64,000 nt of DNA from Balaenoptera acutorostrata (GCF_949987535.1 NC_080067.1:54866405-54930404), one strand, 5' to 3'; shown: positions 33,925 through 46,299, counted from the stretch's first letter. A program made the numbers and translations. Notes: a model not told the origin generated them from the sequence alone.

Positions 33925-34330
33925 ATCAGTGAGGATGCATTTGGTTGCAAGTAAAGGAAAGCCCACCTCAGACTGACTTGAAAATAAAGGAAATTTATGG
34001 CTCTTATAACTCTATGTCTGCCTTAGATCCTTTTTAGGACAAGGATGGATAGATAGATAGCTCGATTGATCTATCATATTATATGTATGGTTCAAGAGTT
34101 CAAGATTTGTTTGATTCAGTGGCTTAACACAGTCATCAGAAAGGGCTTCTTTTCATGGTGTCAAAATGGCTGCAATGGCTCCAGGCTCCACCTCTGCATC
34201 ATATGCTATCCAGAAGGAGAGAGCAAGCCTTTTTTTCCTATGAGCCCTTTCATATGACCCATTTCTGATCAAAAGGTTTAACCAGATGTTTGGATTATGC
34301 CAATTAATATTCTACCCTTGAAGCCGGACT
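33925..34330. mobile_element. Ancient dispersed repeat, family not assigned
   Basis: 'ggttgcaagtaaaggaaag', 'ccacctcagactgacttg' and 'aataaaggaaatttatggc' resemble a mammal-wide LTR-type repeat. A GATA microsatellite patch is embedded near 34,047-34,060. Confidence 0.45.
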
Positions 34331-34539
34331 TGAAATTATTTTCCCCTCTGTTATATGGGGGAATTGGGTGGTTACCAAGGAAGGGGAGCTGGATATGGGG
34401 GAGGCAACTTCAACAAAGCCCATTAGAGTAGGAATATATTATTGTATTCCCTCTCACTCCCTCTCTACCTCTCTCTCCTTTGAAATATTATCTATTTATC
34501 CTCATTCTACAAAGGATTTCAGTCAGATGTGGATCATCT

Positions 34540-34760
34540 ATAGGAGGAGTTTGGGGATAACAGAGCACTGGATTTGGAATTCAGTAATGCCATACACTAT
34601 CTCTATGACCTTGGGCAAGTCCCTATATCTCATATCTAAAATTCAACCTCTCTCATTGGATAAATGAGAATAATGTTTACCCTATTCACCTCACAAGGTT
34701 GTTGTGATCAAAGAAAAGATCATGAATTTAGTAGCATTTTCTAATTTACAATTCAAATGT
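34540..34760 (+). mobile_element. MIR SINE
   Basis: 'cagagcactggatttggaa', 'atgaccttgggcaagtccc', 'ggataaatgagaataatgt' and 'tcacaaggttgttgtgatc' are MIR landmarks. Confidence 0.85.
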
Positions 34761-35094
34761 AAATTATTACTGTTTTTCTCATGGGTGGCATCATATAATG
34801 AGGAATAGAGATTTCAGAGCAATCACTCAGAGAAGCAGATTTGCTTCGGAAAATGTTCTGTCCCAAACCTCCGGTTGCAGAAAAAAGCAGCAGCAGTGGC
34901 TTTTAGATATATGGTGCTGAGCACAGAAAACAATGACTTTGGAATAGCTGGAGAAAGACCAGATGGATGCCTCTATGATCAAAGGAGTTATTTTTAGAAA
35001 CATGTTCAGTATCCTAGGACAGTGTCATGGGGGGAGAAATTATGCTCTGCAGTATAAAGTACTGTACTAGTATTCCCCTTGGAATATCCAGAGG

Positions 35095-35315
35095 TAAAAA
35101 ACACGGGTTTTTGAACAGAGAGACACCAAATTATCATGTAACCTTGAGCCAATCATTAACCTTTTTGATCTTCAGCTTTCTCATATGACAAAGGAGATAA
35201 TAACACTGACCTTATAGTATCTGGGGAATGGTTATACAAGTTGGTGACATACAGTGCCAAATAGTGCCTGGCACATAGTAGCTGCTTACTAAATAATAAC
35301 ACCTCTGGCTGCCTG
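35095..35315 (+). mobile_element. MIR SINE
   Basis: 'gtaaccttgagccaatcat', 'tgatcttcagctttctcat', 'aaaggagataataacactg' and 'tgcctggcacatagtagct' follow MIR order. Confidence 0.87.
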
Positions 35316-35393
35316 CAGTAATCAGTAAATGTATAAGTGGATAATAACAGGAGGACCTTATCTCTGAAGCTTTCTTCCTAAGCCTCAGAAGTC

Positions 35394-35724
35394 CATAAAC
35401 ATTTTTTTTTTAAAGAATTTCACTTATTTATTTATTTATTTATTTTTGGCTGTGTTGGGTCTTCGTTTCTGTACGAGGGCTTTCTCTAGTTGCAGCGAGC
35501 AGGGGCCACTCTTCATCACGGTGTGCGGGCCTCTTACTATCGCGGCCTCTCTTGTTGCAGAGCACAGGCTCCAGACGCGCAGGCTCAATAGTTGTGGTAC
35601 ACGGGCTTAGTTGCTCCGCGGCATGTGAGATCTTCCCAGACCAGGGCTCGAACCCGTGTCCCCCTGCATTGGCAGGCAGATTCTCAACCACTGCGCCACC
35701 AGGGAAGCTCTACATAAACACTTT
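35394..35724 (-). mobile_element. CHR SINE (long form), reverse, with imperfect TSD
   Basis: The reverse head 'cgccaccagggaagctc' ends near 35,710 and the tail is a (TTTA)n stretch near 35,424-35,448. The duplication 'cataaacatttt' versus 'cataaacacttt' (35394-35405 and 35713-35724) has one mismatch. Confidence 0.9.
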
Positions 35725-36371
35725 GAATAGAATTCTTTATATTCTTATTCCTAGGAAAAATGACTTAGAGATGATACTGAGATATTTAAAGCCAGACAGT
35801 GATTTCTGAACTACTTAAAGTGTCTTAGCATGGTTGGCTCTGTGTTTCCAGGTCAGTTTCTATTACCAGAGTGATTTGGATATAAAATACAAATAGGTAG
35901 CCATCCATTTAGTTATCAATATGTCAATTTATAGACTTAATTATCACCTTTTGAAAAGTTTATAGGGTTTCTTTTTTTTAATTTTAATTTTAATTAATTA
36001 ACTTATTTAACATCTTTATTGGAATATAATTGCTTTACAATAGTGTGTTAGTTTCTGCTGTGTAACAAAGTGAATCAGCTATATGTATACATATATCCCC
36101 ATATCACCTCCTTCTTGTGTCTCCCTCCCATCCTCCCTATCCCACCCCTGTAGGTGGTCACAAAGCACCAAGCTGATCTCCCTGTGCTATGTGGTTGCTT
36201 CCCACTAGCTATCTATTTTACATTTGGTAGTGTATATATGTCCATGCCACTCTCTCACTTCGTCCCAGCTTCCCCTTCACCCTCCCTGTGTCCTCAAGTC
36301 CATTCTCCACATATGTGTCTTTATTCCTGTCCTGCACCTAGGTTCCTCAGAACCTTTTTTTTTTTTTTTTT

Positions 36372-39300
36372 TTAGATTCCAGATATATGTGTTAGCATGT
36401 GGTATTTGTTTTTCTCTTTCTGACTTACTTCACTCTGTATGACAGTCTCTAGGTCCATCCACCTCACTACAAATAACTCAATTTCATTTTGTTTTATGGG
36501 TGAGTAATATTCCATTGTATATATGTGCCACATCTTCTTTATCCATTCATCTGTCAATGGACACTTAGGTGCTTGCTTCCATGTCCTGGCTATTGTAAAT
36601 AGAGCTGCAAAGAACATTGTGGTATATGACTCTTTTTTAATTATGGTTTTCTCAGGGTATTTGCCCAGTAGTGGGATTGCTGGGTCATATGGTAGTTCTA
36701 GTTTTAGTTTTTTAAGGAACCTCCATACTGTTCTCCATAGGGGCTGTATCAATTTACATTCCCACCAACAGTGCAAGCGGGTTCCCTTTTCTCCACACCC
36801 TCTCCAGCATTTATTGTTAGTAGATTTTTTGATGATGGCCATTCTGAATGGTGTGAGGTGATACCTCCTTATAGTTTTGATGTGCATTTCTCTAATGATT
36901 AGTGATGTTGAGCATCCTTTCATGTGTTTGTTGGCAATCTGTATATCTTCTTTGGAGAAATGTCTATTTAGGTCTTCTGCCCATTTTTTGATTGGGTTAT
37001 TTGTTTTTTTGATATTGAGCTGCATGAGCTGCTTGTAAATTTTGGAGATTAATCCTTCGTCCGTTGCTTCATCTGCAAATATTTTCTCCCATTCTGAGGG
37101 TTGTCTTTTCTCTCGTTTATGGTCTCCTTTGCTGTGCAAAAGCTTTTAAATTTCATTAGGTCCCATTTGTTTATTTTTGATTTTATTCCCATTACTCTAG
37201 GAGGTGGGTCAAAAAAGATCTTGCTGCGATTTATGTGAAAGAGTGTTCTGCCTATGTTTTCCTCTAAGAGTTTTATAGTGTCTGGCCTTACATTTAGGTC
37301 TTTAATACATTTTGAGTTTATTTTTGTCTATGGTGTTAGGAAGTGTTCTAATTTCCTTCTTTTACATGTATCTGTCCAATTTTCCCATCACCACTTATTG
37401 AAGAGGCTGTCTTTTCTACATTGTATATTCTTGCCTCCTTTATCAAAGAAAAGGTGACCATATGTGTGTGGGTTTATCTCTGGGCTTTCTATCCTGTTCC
37501 ATTGATCTATATTTCTGTTTTTGTGCCAGTACCATACTGTCTTGATTACTGTAGCTTTGTAGTACAGTCTGAAGTCTGGGAGCCTGATTCCTCCAGCTCC
37601 ATTTTCCTTACTCAAGATTGCTTTGGCTATTCGGGGTCTTTTGTGTTTCCATACAAATTGAGAAAATTTTTGTTCTAGTTCTGTGAAAAATGCCATTGGT
37701 AGTTTGATAGGGATTGCATTGAATCTGTAGATTGCTTTGGGTAGTACAGTCATTTTCACAATGTTGATTCTTCCAATCCAAGAAAATGCTATATCTCTCC
37801 ATCTGTTTGTATCATCTTTAATTTCTTTCAGCAGTGTCTTATAGTTTTCTGCTTACAGGTCTTTTGTCTCCTTAGGTAGGTTTATTCCTAGGTATTTTAT
37901 TCTTTTTGTTGCAATGGTAAATGGGAGTGTTTCCTTAATTTCTCTTTCAGATTTTTCATCATTAGTGTATAGGAATGCAGGAGATTTCTATGCATTAATT
38001 TTGTATCCTGCTACTTTACCAACTTCATTGATTCGCTCTAGTAGTTTTTTGGTAGCCTCTTTAGGATTTCCTATGTATAGTATCATGTCATCTGCAAACA
38101 GTGACAGTTTTACTTCTTCTTTTCCAATTTGGATTCCTTTTATTTCTTTTTCTTCTTTGATTGCTGTGGCTAAAACTTCCAAAACTATGTTGATTAATAG
38201 TGGTGAGAGTGAGCAACCTTGTCTTTTTCCTGATCTTAGAGGAAATGCTTTCAGTTTTTCACCATTGAGAATGATGTTGGCTGTGGGTTTGTCATATATG
38301 ACCTTTATTATGTTGAGGTAGTGTCCCTATATGCCTACCTTCTGGAGAGTTTTTATCATAAATCGGTGTTGAATTTTGTCAAAAGGTTTTTCTGCATCTA
38401 TTGAGATGATCATATGGCTTTTATCCTTCAGTTTTTTAATATGATGTATCACATTGATTGATTTCTGTATATTGAAGAATCCTTGCATTCCTGGGATAAA
38501 CCCCACTTGATCATGGTGTATGATCCTTTTAATGTGCTGTTGGATTCTGTCTGCTAGTATTTTGTTGAGGATTTTTGCATCTATGTTCATCAGTGATATT
38601 GGTTTGTAGTTTTCTTCTTTTGTGACACCTTTGTCTGGTTTTGGTATCAGGGAGATGGTGGCCTCGTAGAATGGGTTTGGGAGTGTTCCTCCCTGTGCTA
38701 TATTTTGGAAGAGTTTGAAAAGGATAGGTGTTAGCTCTTCTCTAAATGTTTGGTAGAATTCGCCTGTGAAGCCATCTGGTCCTGGGCTTTTGTTTGTTGG
38801 AAGATTTTTAATCACAGTTTCAATTTCAGTGCTTGTGATTATTCTGTTTGTATTTTCTATTTCTTCCTGGTTCAGTCTCGGAAGGTTGTGCTTTTCTAAG
38901 AATTTGTCCATTTCTTCCAGGTTGTCCATTTTTTTGGCATATAGTTGCTTGTAGTAATCTGTCATGATCCTTTGTATTTCTGCAGTGTCAGTTGTTACTT
39001 CTCCTTTTTCATTTCTAATTCTATTGATTAGAGTCTTCTCCCTTTTTTTCTTGATGTGTCTGGCTAATGGTTTATCAATTTAGTTTACCTTCTCAAAGAA
39101 TGAGCTTTTAGTTTTATTGATCTTTGCTATTGTTTTCTTCATTTCTTTTTCATTTATTTCTGCTCTGATCTTTATGATTTCTTTCCTTCTGCTAACTTTG
39201 GGGTTTTTTTTGTTCTTCCTTCTCTATTTGCTTTAGGTGTAGGGTTAGGTTGTTTATTTGAGATTTTTCTTGTTTCTTGAGATAGGATTGTATTGCTATA

Positions 39301-40181
39301 AACTTCCCTCTTAGAACTGCTTTTGCTGCATCCCATAGATTTTGGGTCATCGTGTTTTCATTGTCATTTGTTTTTAGGTAGTTTTTGATTTCTTCAGTGA
39401 TTTCTTGGTTACTTAGTAGTGTATTGTTTAGCCTCCATGTGTTTATATTTTTTACAGTCTTTTTCCTGTAAATGATATCTAGTCTCATAGTATTGTGGTC
39501 AGAAAAGATACTTGATACAATTTCAATTTTCTTAAATTTATCAAGGCTTGATTTGTGGCCCAAGATATGGTTTATCCTGGAGAATGTTCCATGAGCAATT
39601 GAGAAGAAAGTGTATTCTGTTGTTTTTGGATGGAATGTCCTATAAATATCAATTAAGTCCATCCTGTTTAATGTGCCCTTTAAAGCTTGTGTTTCCTTAT
39701 TTATTTTCATTTTGGATGATCTGTCCATTGGTGGAAGTGAGGTGTTAAAGTCTCCTCATATGATTGTGTTACTGTTGATTTCCCCTTTTATGGCTGTTAG
39801 CATTTGCCTTATGTATTGAGGTGCTCCTATGTTGGGTGCATATATATTTACCATTGCTATATCTTCTTTTTGGATTGATCCCTTGATCATTATGTAGTGT
39901 CCTTCTTTGTCTCTTGTAATAGTCTTTATGTTAAAGTCTATTTTGTCTTATATGAGAATTGCTTCTCCTGCTTTCTTTTGGTTTCCATTTGCATGGGATA
40001 TCTTTTTCCATCCCCTCACTTTCAGTCTGTATGTGTCCCTAGGTCTGAAGTGGGTCTCTGGTAGACAGCATATATACGGGTCTTGGTTTTGTAACCATTC
40101 AGCCAGTCTATGTCTTTTGGTTGGAACATTTAAACCATTTACATTTAAGGTAATTATCGATATGTATGTTCCTATTACCAT
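36372..40181 (-). pseudogene. L1 ORF2 (endonuclease and reverse transcriptase), disrupted
   Basis: ORF2 encodes the endonuclease and reverse transcriptase that copy L1 RNA into the genome by target-primed reverse transcription. The span of 3,810 bases corresponds to about 1,270 codons, close to the usual length. The endonuclease domain starts at 40,181 (MVIGTYISIITLNVNGLN) with the conserved N-terminal Asn and Glu regions. A later endonuclease piece (39,192-39,728) contains the SDHN motif. The reverse transcriptase spans about 37,990-38,965 (SPGPDGF, then FADD at 38,087-38,098, the catalytic aspartates). The C-terminal Cys-rich segment is at 36,372-37,139 ([10 protein letters not shown], then LHCWWEC). 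The endonuclease and C-terminal parts share one reading frame while the reverse transcriptase part is in another, so at least two frameshifts exist, and stops lie between pieces (for example after 39,948). Not functional. Confidence 0.92.
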
Positions 40182-40239
40182 TTTCTTAATTGTTTTGGGT
40201 TTGTTATTTTAGGTGTTTTCCTTCTCTTGAGTTTCCTGC

Positions 40240-41130
40240 CTAGAGAAGTTCCTTTAGCATTTGTTGTACAGCTGGTTTGGTGGTGCTGAATTCTCTTAGC
40301 TTTTGCTTGTCTGTAAATGTTTTGATTTCTCCATCGAATCTGAATGAGATCCTTGCTGGGTAGAGTAATCTTGGTTGTAGGTTTTTCCCTTTCATCACTT
40401 TAAATATGTCTTGCCACTCCCTTCTGGCTGTCAGAGTTTCTGCTGAAGGATCAGCTGTTAACATTATGGGGATTCCCTTGTATGTTATTTGTTGCTTTCA
40501 CCTTGCTGCTTTTAATATTTTTTCTTTGTATTTAATTTTTGATAGTTTGATTATTATGTGTCTCGGCGTGTTTCTCTTTGGGTTTATCCTGTATGGGACT
40601 CTCTGTGCTTCCTGGACTTGATTGACTATTTCCTTTCCCATGTTAGGGAAGTTTTTGACTATAATCTCTTCAAATATTTTCTCAGACCCTTTCTTTTTCT
40701 CTTCTTCTGGGACCCCTATAATTTGAATGTTGGTGCATTTAATGTTGTCCCAAATGTCTTTGAGACCGTCCACAATTCTTTTCATTCTTTTTTCTTTATT
40801 CTGCTCCCTGGCAGTTATTTCCACCATTTTATCTTCCAGCTCACTTACTGTTCTTCTGCCTCAGTCATTCTACTATTGATTCATTCTAGAGTATTTTAAA
40901 TTTTCTGTTATTATGTTGTTCATCACTGTTTATTTGCTCTTTAGTTCTTCTAGATCCTTGTTAAATATTTCTTGTATTTTCTCCATTCTGTCTCCGAGAT
41001 TTTGGATCATCTTTACTATCATTACTCTGAATTCTTTTTCAGGTAGGTTGCCTATTTTGCCTTCATTTATTTGGTCTTGTAGGTTTTTACCTTGCTCCTT
41101 CATCTGTAATATATTTTTTTGTCATTTCAT
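40240..41130 (-). pseudogene. L1 ORF1 (RNA-binding protein), disrupted
   Basis: ORF1 encodes the trimeric RNA chaperone that coats L1 RNA in the cytoplasm. The likely start is the ATG at 41,128-41,130. Codon 3 is TGA (plus-strand tca at 41,122-41,124), plausibly a decayed CGA. An in-frame ATG follows at 41,101-41,103 and leads into MKEQGKNLQDQINEGK, a coiled-coil-like N-terminal part. The RNA-recognition segment lies at 40,498-40,827 (for example NIQIIGVPEEE) and the C-terminal domain at 40,240-40,464 (SFRFDGEIKTF). Further in-frame stops lie between these pieces, for example near 40,870. The length is about 297 codons, slightly shorter than the human protein. ORF2 begins about 58 bases downstream, as in other mammalian L1s. 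Confidence 0.88.
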
Positions 41131-41647
41131 TTTTTTTTTTAATGGGTGGGGCTGTAGTCCTGTCTTACTGGTTGTTTGGCCTCAGGAGTCCAGCACTGGA
41201 GTTTGCAGGCAGTTGGATAGAGCCGGGTCTTGGTGCTGAGATGAGGACCTCTGGGAGGCTTCACTCCGATTAATATTCCCTGGGGTCTGAGGTTCTCTGT
41301 TAGTCCAGTGGTTTGGACTTGGAGCTCCCACCACAGGAGCTCGGGGCCGACCTCCGGCGTGGGAACCAAGATCCCTCAAGCTGCATGGCATGGAAAAAAA
41401 AATAAAAGAGAAAAGAAGAAAGAAAAAGAGGAGCAGTACAATATCAAAGAATAGAAAAGAAAAGAAAATTAGAAAGATAAAAAATATATTGGGAAAAATA
41501 AAAATATAATTGAAACAACGGGTCACTGGAGGTTTCTCCTGTTCCCTTAGGGGTCCATGGTCCCCCACCAGTTCCTGGTAGGTGCCCTAGTTGTGCAGAG
41601 ACGCGAATTCCACATCCTCCTAGTCCGCCATCTTGACTCCACCCCTG
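41131..41647 (-). promoter_or_regulatory. L1 5' UTR with internal promoter
   Basis: Sequence upstream of ORF1 extends to the element start and includes the YY1-type site near the terminus (41,625-41,634). In L1 this region carries an internal RNA polymerase II promoter. An A/T-rich patch (41,393-41,515) interrupts otherwise GC-balanced sequence. Present activity is unknown. Confidence 0.7.
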
Positions 41648-41902
41648 TAGTGTCCTTTTAATGACACTGTAAAAAATCTTTTGAATGGAATAGTTGAATT
41701 TACCAAAAAATTTAGATTGGGTTATAATTGGGATATAACATAGGTATAAATATTTGCACAAATCATAAGTTTATAGCTTAACGAATTATCATAAAGAGAA
41801 CACTCCTATGCTCATCTTTCAAGACAGGAAATAGACTTTATGAATGTCTCCCTTTTGCTCCCTTTCTTTAATAACCCTTCTTTCTTCCCTAGAGTTAACA
41901 AT

Positions 41903-42465
41903 TGTCTTAGTTATCTATTTCTCTATAACAAATTATCACAAACTTGGTGATTTAAAACAATAAACATTTATTATCTCATAGTTTCTGAGTGTCAGGAATC
42001 CAGGGGCAGCTTAGCTGGTGATTTGAGCTCAGGCTCTCATTAGGCTGCAGTCAAGATTTAGTAAAGGCCTGTAGTCATCTGAAGATTTTACCAAGACTGG
42101 AGGATTTGCTTCCAGAAGGCTCACTCATATGACTCTTGACTGGAGTCCTCAGTTCCTCACTGGCTGTTGTATGAGGCCTCAGTCCCTCACCACGTGGGCC
42201 TCTCCCTAGGGCTGCTCAGAATGTGTTAGCTAACTTTCCCAGAGTTGGGGTGGGGGTGGGGTGGAGGGAAGAAGGGTGGGGGAGAGGGGGAGGAGGAGCT
42301 ATGGTGACTTTTTCTGACATAGTTTTTGAAGTCACACATTGTCATTTTTACTTTATTCTATTTGTTAGAAGCTAGTCTCTAAGTCCAGCCCACACTCAAG
42401 GGGAAGAGAATTAGACTCCACTTCTTAAAGGGAGGAGTATCAAATAATTTTATAAAATCACTAAA
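41903..42465. mobile_element. LTR-like repeat inserted into ancient L1
   Basis: 'tttaaaacaataaacattt', 'attatctcatagtttctga', 'gtgtcaggaatccagggg' and 'attagactccacttcttaa' match a common mammalian LTR-type repeat (MaLR-like, name not certain). L1 sequence resumes beyond about 42,465. A G-rich tract at 42,246-42,298 is embedded in it. Confidence 0.55.
42246..42298 (+). other. G-quadruplex-capable purine tract
   Basis: Several runs of four or five G with one- to four-base loops ('ggggtgggggtggggtgg', then 'gggtgggggagaggggg') meet the usual G4 pattern. Confidence 0.7.
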
Positions 42466-42515
42466 ACTACGTTTACTTCTAATATCTTTTCATTTTTCTT
42501 TTTTGTGAACTTCAT

Positions 42516-42611
42516 AGAAATAGAATCATACAATATATATTCTGTATCAGGCTTCTTTCATGCAGAAATAGAATCACACAATATATATTCTGTATCAGGC
42601 TTCTTTCATTC
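42516..42611. repeat. Tandem duplication, 48-bp period, within L1 3' UTR
   Basis: 'agaaatagaatca(t/c)acaat' through 'ggcttctttcat' occurs at 42516-42563 and again at 42564-42611 with very few differences. It is much less diverged than the host L1, so it arose late. Confidence 0.92.
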
Positions 42612-44599
42612 AGAATTATGTTTATGGAATTCATTTTTGAGCATAGCAGTCTTCTGTTCATTTTAATTTCTGGATAGTATTCCATTATATAAATATATCA
42701 CAGTTGATTTATTCATGGACATGGGTTGATCCTAGTTTGGAGCTATTACAAATAATAGTGCATGAATGTTCTTGGACATAACTTTTGGTGCACATACGTA
42801 TGCATTTCTGATAGTTATGTATTTTAGAGTGAATTACTGGGTCCATAGATTATGCAGCGTTATGTATTAAGCGTTAGTAAATGATGCCAGAGCTTTTTCC
42901 AAAGTGGTTGTATTGATTTACATTTCCACCAGCAGTGTATGAGAGTTTCGGTTACTCCACGTTTGTTAGCACTAGGTATGATCAGTCTTTTTAATTTTAG
43001 TCATTCTAGTAAATGTATGGCAGCAACTCATTTCAGTTTTAATTTGTATTTTCCTCATGATTATTGAGATTGAGCTCCTTTTCATTTCATTGACAATTCG
43101 GATAACTTTTTAAATTGTTTCTTCAACTCTCTTGCCCACTTTTCTACTTAGTTGTTTATCTTCTTTTTATTGATTTATGGGAATTCTTTATAAATTTTCA
43201 TTGCATGAATTACAAATATCTTTTCCTGCTCTGTGGCTTGCTTTTTTCTTTCTCTTAATGGCATCTTTTGATGAATAGAAGTTTTTGACTTTAATCCAAT
43301 TTTTCAATCATTTCCTTTGTTATTAGTGCTTTTTTTGTGTCTATCTTTCTCTATGCCTAATATGAAAATATTAGTCTATATTATCTTCATTAAATTTTAA
43401 TGTTTTACCTTCTTCAGATAGATCCTCAATCAATTTGGCATTGATTTCTGTGTAAGGTGAAGTAGAGGTCATTTCATTTTTTAAAACATTCACATAAATA
43501 ATTGACTCAGCATTGAAAAGATTGTCCTTTCTCACTACTCTGAATTGCCACCTGTGTTATACTTCAAGCATCCATGTGTGTAGGTTTGTTTCTGGACTAT
43601 TATATTTCACTGATCTATTTATCCCCACATCAATACTACACTCTATTAAAAACTATATCTTCATATGTCTTGAATTTATTTAAGTACTTCCTTTTTAAAT
43701 TATTTAATATTTTTGCCCATTCTTGACCCTTTGCACTTCTTAATTAATTTTGGAAACAACTTGCTTAAATATCTCTTAAATATTGAGATCAATATTGAGA
43801 TCAATTGATCTGTTAAATATTGAGATCAGTTTTGGGGAGGATCAGTTGATTTACAACATGGAGTATTCTAATCCACAACATGCTAGAGCCTTCCATTTAT
43901 TTAGATATTCTTTTATTTATCTCGGTAATTTTTTAGAGTTTTTGGTAGAGGTCTTGTGTATCTTTTATTAAATTTATTCCTAAGCAATTGAGATATTTTC
44001 TACTTTTTTTGCTTATATATAGAAATGCTACTGATTTTTTTTTTAATATTGACTTGGTATACAGTAACTTTGCTAAATTAAATTATTAATTCTAAAAGTT
44101 TATCTTTAGTGCCTGTGGATTGTCTACACTACCATGTCATTTACAAATAATGATAATTTCATTTTATTTATTAGTTTGTTTATTTATTTATTCATTCATT
44201 CATTCATTTATGTATTGCACTGGCTATGACTTCCAGTACAATGTTTAATAGGAGGGATGGTAGCAAACATTCTTGTTCTATTTCTAACCTCAGAATTGGA
44301 AATCTCTGCCTACTTTTTATATTTACCTTTATATTCAGATATTCAATCCACATGAAGTATTTTTTAAAATATAGTTAAGAGGGAGGAATTCCACTCAGTT
44401 TGTCCTATATGTTGATATTTTTTTCCAATACCATATTCTAAATAATACATTCGTTTGTTGTTGATTTGGCTTGTCACTTTGATTATATACCAGATAAGCA
44501 GTGATGGTCACTTATATCAGTATGGGAGTGATAGATTTGGTGAGACATGGCCAGAATCTGGGTATTTTTTGAAAGACCTTTTTTCTAATTTAAATGTTA

Positions 44600-45540
44600 A
44601 TACAACCCATGAATACAGAAAAGAGTGCACATACTCTGGGTGTGTTATGAGAGTGATGAAGGTTTCTGATTGTTTGTTTAGCTTAAGAGTATATAATTCT
44701 TGCCATAGATAGTCTTTATAAGGAAGGGCAGCAATTCGCTATAAATCTGCTTGACACCAAGGGTCAAGGCAATAATGAATAACCTCTTGACACTATCATA
44801 TGAAGTTGTTTATGTGGCATCTGGCTTGTTGGCAAAGAAAGGCAGAGGAAATGTATACCTATGCATGCAGGTAGCTCCAAAAGGAAGTTAAATAAGTTCT
44901 TTTCTTAAAAGATTTTTAAAAAATCATAAATAGGTGTTAGACTTCAGTGAATCCCTTTTATGCACCTACTGAGATATTTGTGTGGGTTTTCACTTGTAGT
45001 GCTATAATGTGGTATAAATCGTTATATTTAATATGCTATTCAATTCAGTTAGCTAAGGTAGTAGATGCCGTGTGTGCCCTGGCCATATCCACTTGGGATG
45101 AACCATTTCTGTGCATGCTGAGCCCACTACCAGTATCTGTGATTCTTGGCCTGAGAGTTTTCTCTAGTCACTGGAACCTCTTCTGTCTGTGTGCAGGTCA
45201 GGCTGCAAGTACCAGAGAATGAACACTTCTCATCCCAGGGGCAGCCCTCAGCCAATAACTGATGAAATTGAGAGGATAAAAGACCTAGTTTCCGTGCCCC
45301 TTGGGAAGGATAAAACTGAGACATGTTCTACATTGGCTCCCAGTCTAACCTAATGGATTAAATACAAGTTGCTCATAATGATAACTTGCTTGAAAATGTA
45401 CTTGTTTCCTTCTTTCATTCTCTTACTTCACTCACTTACTGGTGTTTCCTAGAGTCACCTTCCAAATAAATCATTGCCCATCAATCCTTATCTTAGCGTC
45501 TGTTTCTGGGGTATCCCAAAATAAGATAGCTAACATTTTT
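44600..45540. mobile_element. Unassigned insertion within ancient L1, LTR-like end
   Basis: About 940 bases without L1 similarity separate collinear ORF2 segments. The right end 'gtctgtttctggggtatccc' then 'aaaataagatagc' resembles the terminus of a mammalian ERVL-type LTR. 'aaataaatca' near 45,465 could be its polyadenylation region. Family not determined, and no coding content. Confidence 0.45.
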
Positions 45541-45960
45541 TTTTTTTTTGCATTTTGTATCTATGTTCAAAAGTAAAATCAGTCTGAAATTTTTTAATCT
45601 TATGTTTCCCTTTTCCAATTTTATTATGAAGATTACACAATCCTAATAACATTAGTTTGATAGCTTTACTTTTTTTTCTTCTTAAACAATTTATATTAGA
45701 GAGTGATTATTCTTCAAAGTTCGATAAAACTCACACAAAACCATATGGGTGTGATGCTTCTTGGGGAGGAAAGAGGTAGCTTTGATTGCAATTATAATGT
45801 CTTTAATAGCAATTGGTTTATACAAATTTTCTATTTCTTTTTGTGTAAATTTTGCCATATGTCATACATTGCAAGAAAGTTATTCATTTTAACTAGGATT
45901 TCAAATATATTGGTTTATAGTTATTCATCATAGTCATGTAAGTTGTATGGTGGAGCTGGC

Positions 45961-46299
45961 TTGTGCTAGTTCATGAGAGTTGATGATTGTTAAATTTTCA
46001 GTAACTTTATGAGCGGTTAATGTCACATTGGTAACTGGTCACAATTGGAAATTGGCCATGGTGGGAGTATTTACACCATGGAAATTGGCAAACACTACAT
46101 ATTAGGAATTATTTTTCTTGGTGAACTGGTTGTTATACTTACCAGCACACCACTGGTTACTCTCGTACTTCACTGGTCCCTCCTCCTCCATCTCCTTTAT
46201 TGATTTCTCCTCTTTTCCTTGACTCTTAACATTTCAGTGTCCCATTAGACAATCCTCGGTCCCATTTTCATCTCTGTCTTCACTGACTGCTGCTGGTGA
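45961..46299. other. Unassigned DNA with short inverted repeat
   Basis: 'ccatggtg' and 'caccatgg' near 46,056-46,081 form an 8-base inverted repeat. Nothing else recognised. Confidence 0.4.

Larger units (their letters stand above)
35963..41660 (-). mobile_element. Nearly full-length L1 LINE, inactive
   Basis: About 5.67 kb on the minus strand reads, in element order, as 5' UTR (about 41,647-41,131), ORF1 (41,130-40,240), a short inter-ORF spacer, ORF2 (40,181-36,372) and 3' UTR ending near 35,977 in an A-rich tail. The 5' terminus carries a YY1-type word (minus strand aagatggcgg, 41,625-41,634), as expected for an intact L1 start. The 3' UTR contains a long A homopolymer on the element strand (plus-strand T run near 36,355-36,373). 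A weak target duplication may be 'tagggtttcttttt' at 35963-35976 against 'tagtgtcctttta' at 41648-41660. Both ORFs carry stops or frameshifts, so it cannot transpose on its own. Confidence 0.93.
41690..45960 (-). mobile_element. Ancient L1 (antisense) carrying two later insertions
   Basis: The pieces are collinear with an old L1 read in reverse. 3' UTR lies at 41,690-41,902 ('ccctagagttaacaattg'). 3' UTR to ORF2 lies at 42,465-44,600, with landmarks 'tattccattatataaatat', 'agaagtttttgactttaat', 'ctgatctatttatcc' and 'ttattcctaagcaattgag'. Further ORF2 follows at 45,545-45,960 ('gtatctatgttcaaaagta'). Two blocks (about 41,903-42,465 and about 44,600-45,540) have no L1 counterpart and interrupt it. 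The reading frames are destroyed. It abuts the younger L1 on the left. Confidence 0.75.

Noticed and set aside
36523..36861. Plus-strand open frames over the L1 (also 37,914-38,321 and 40,558-40,899)
   Set aside because: They are antisense shadows of L1 ORF1 and ORF2.
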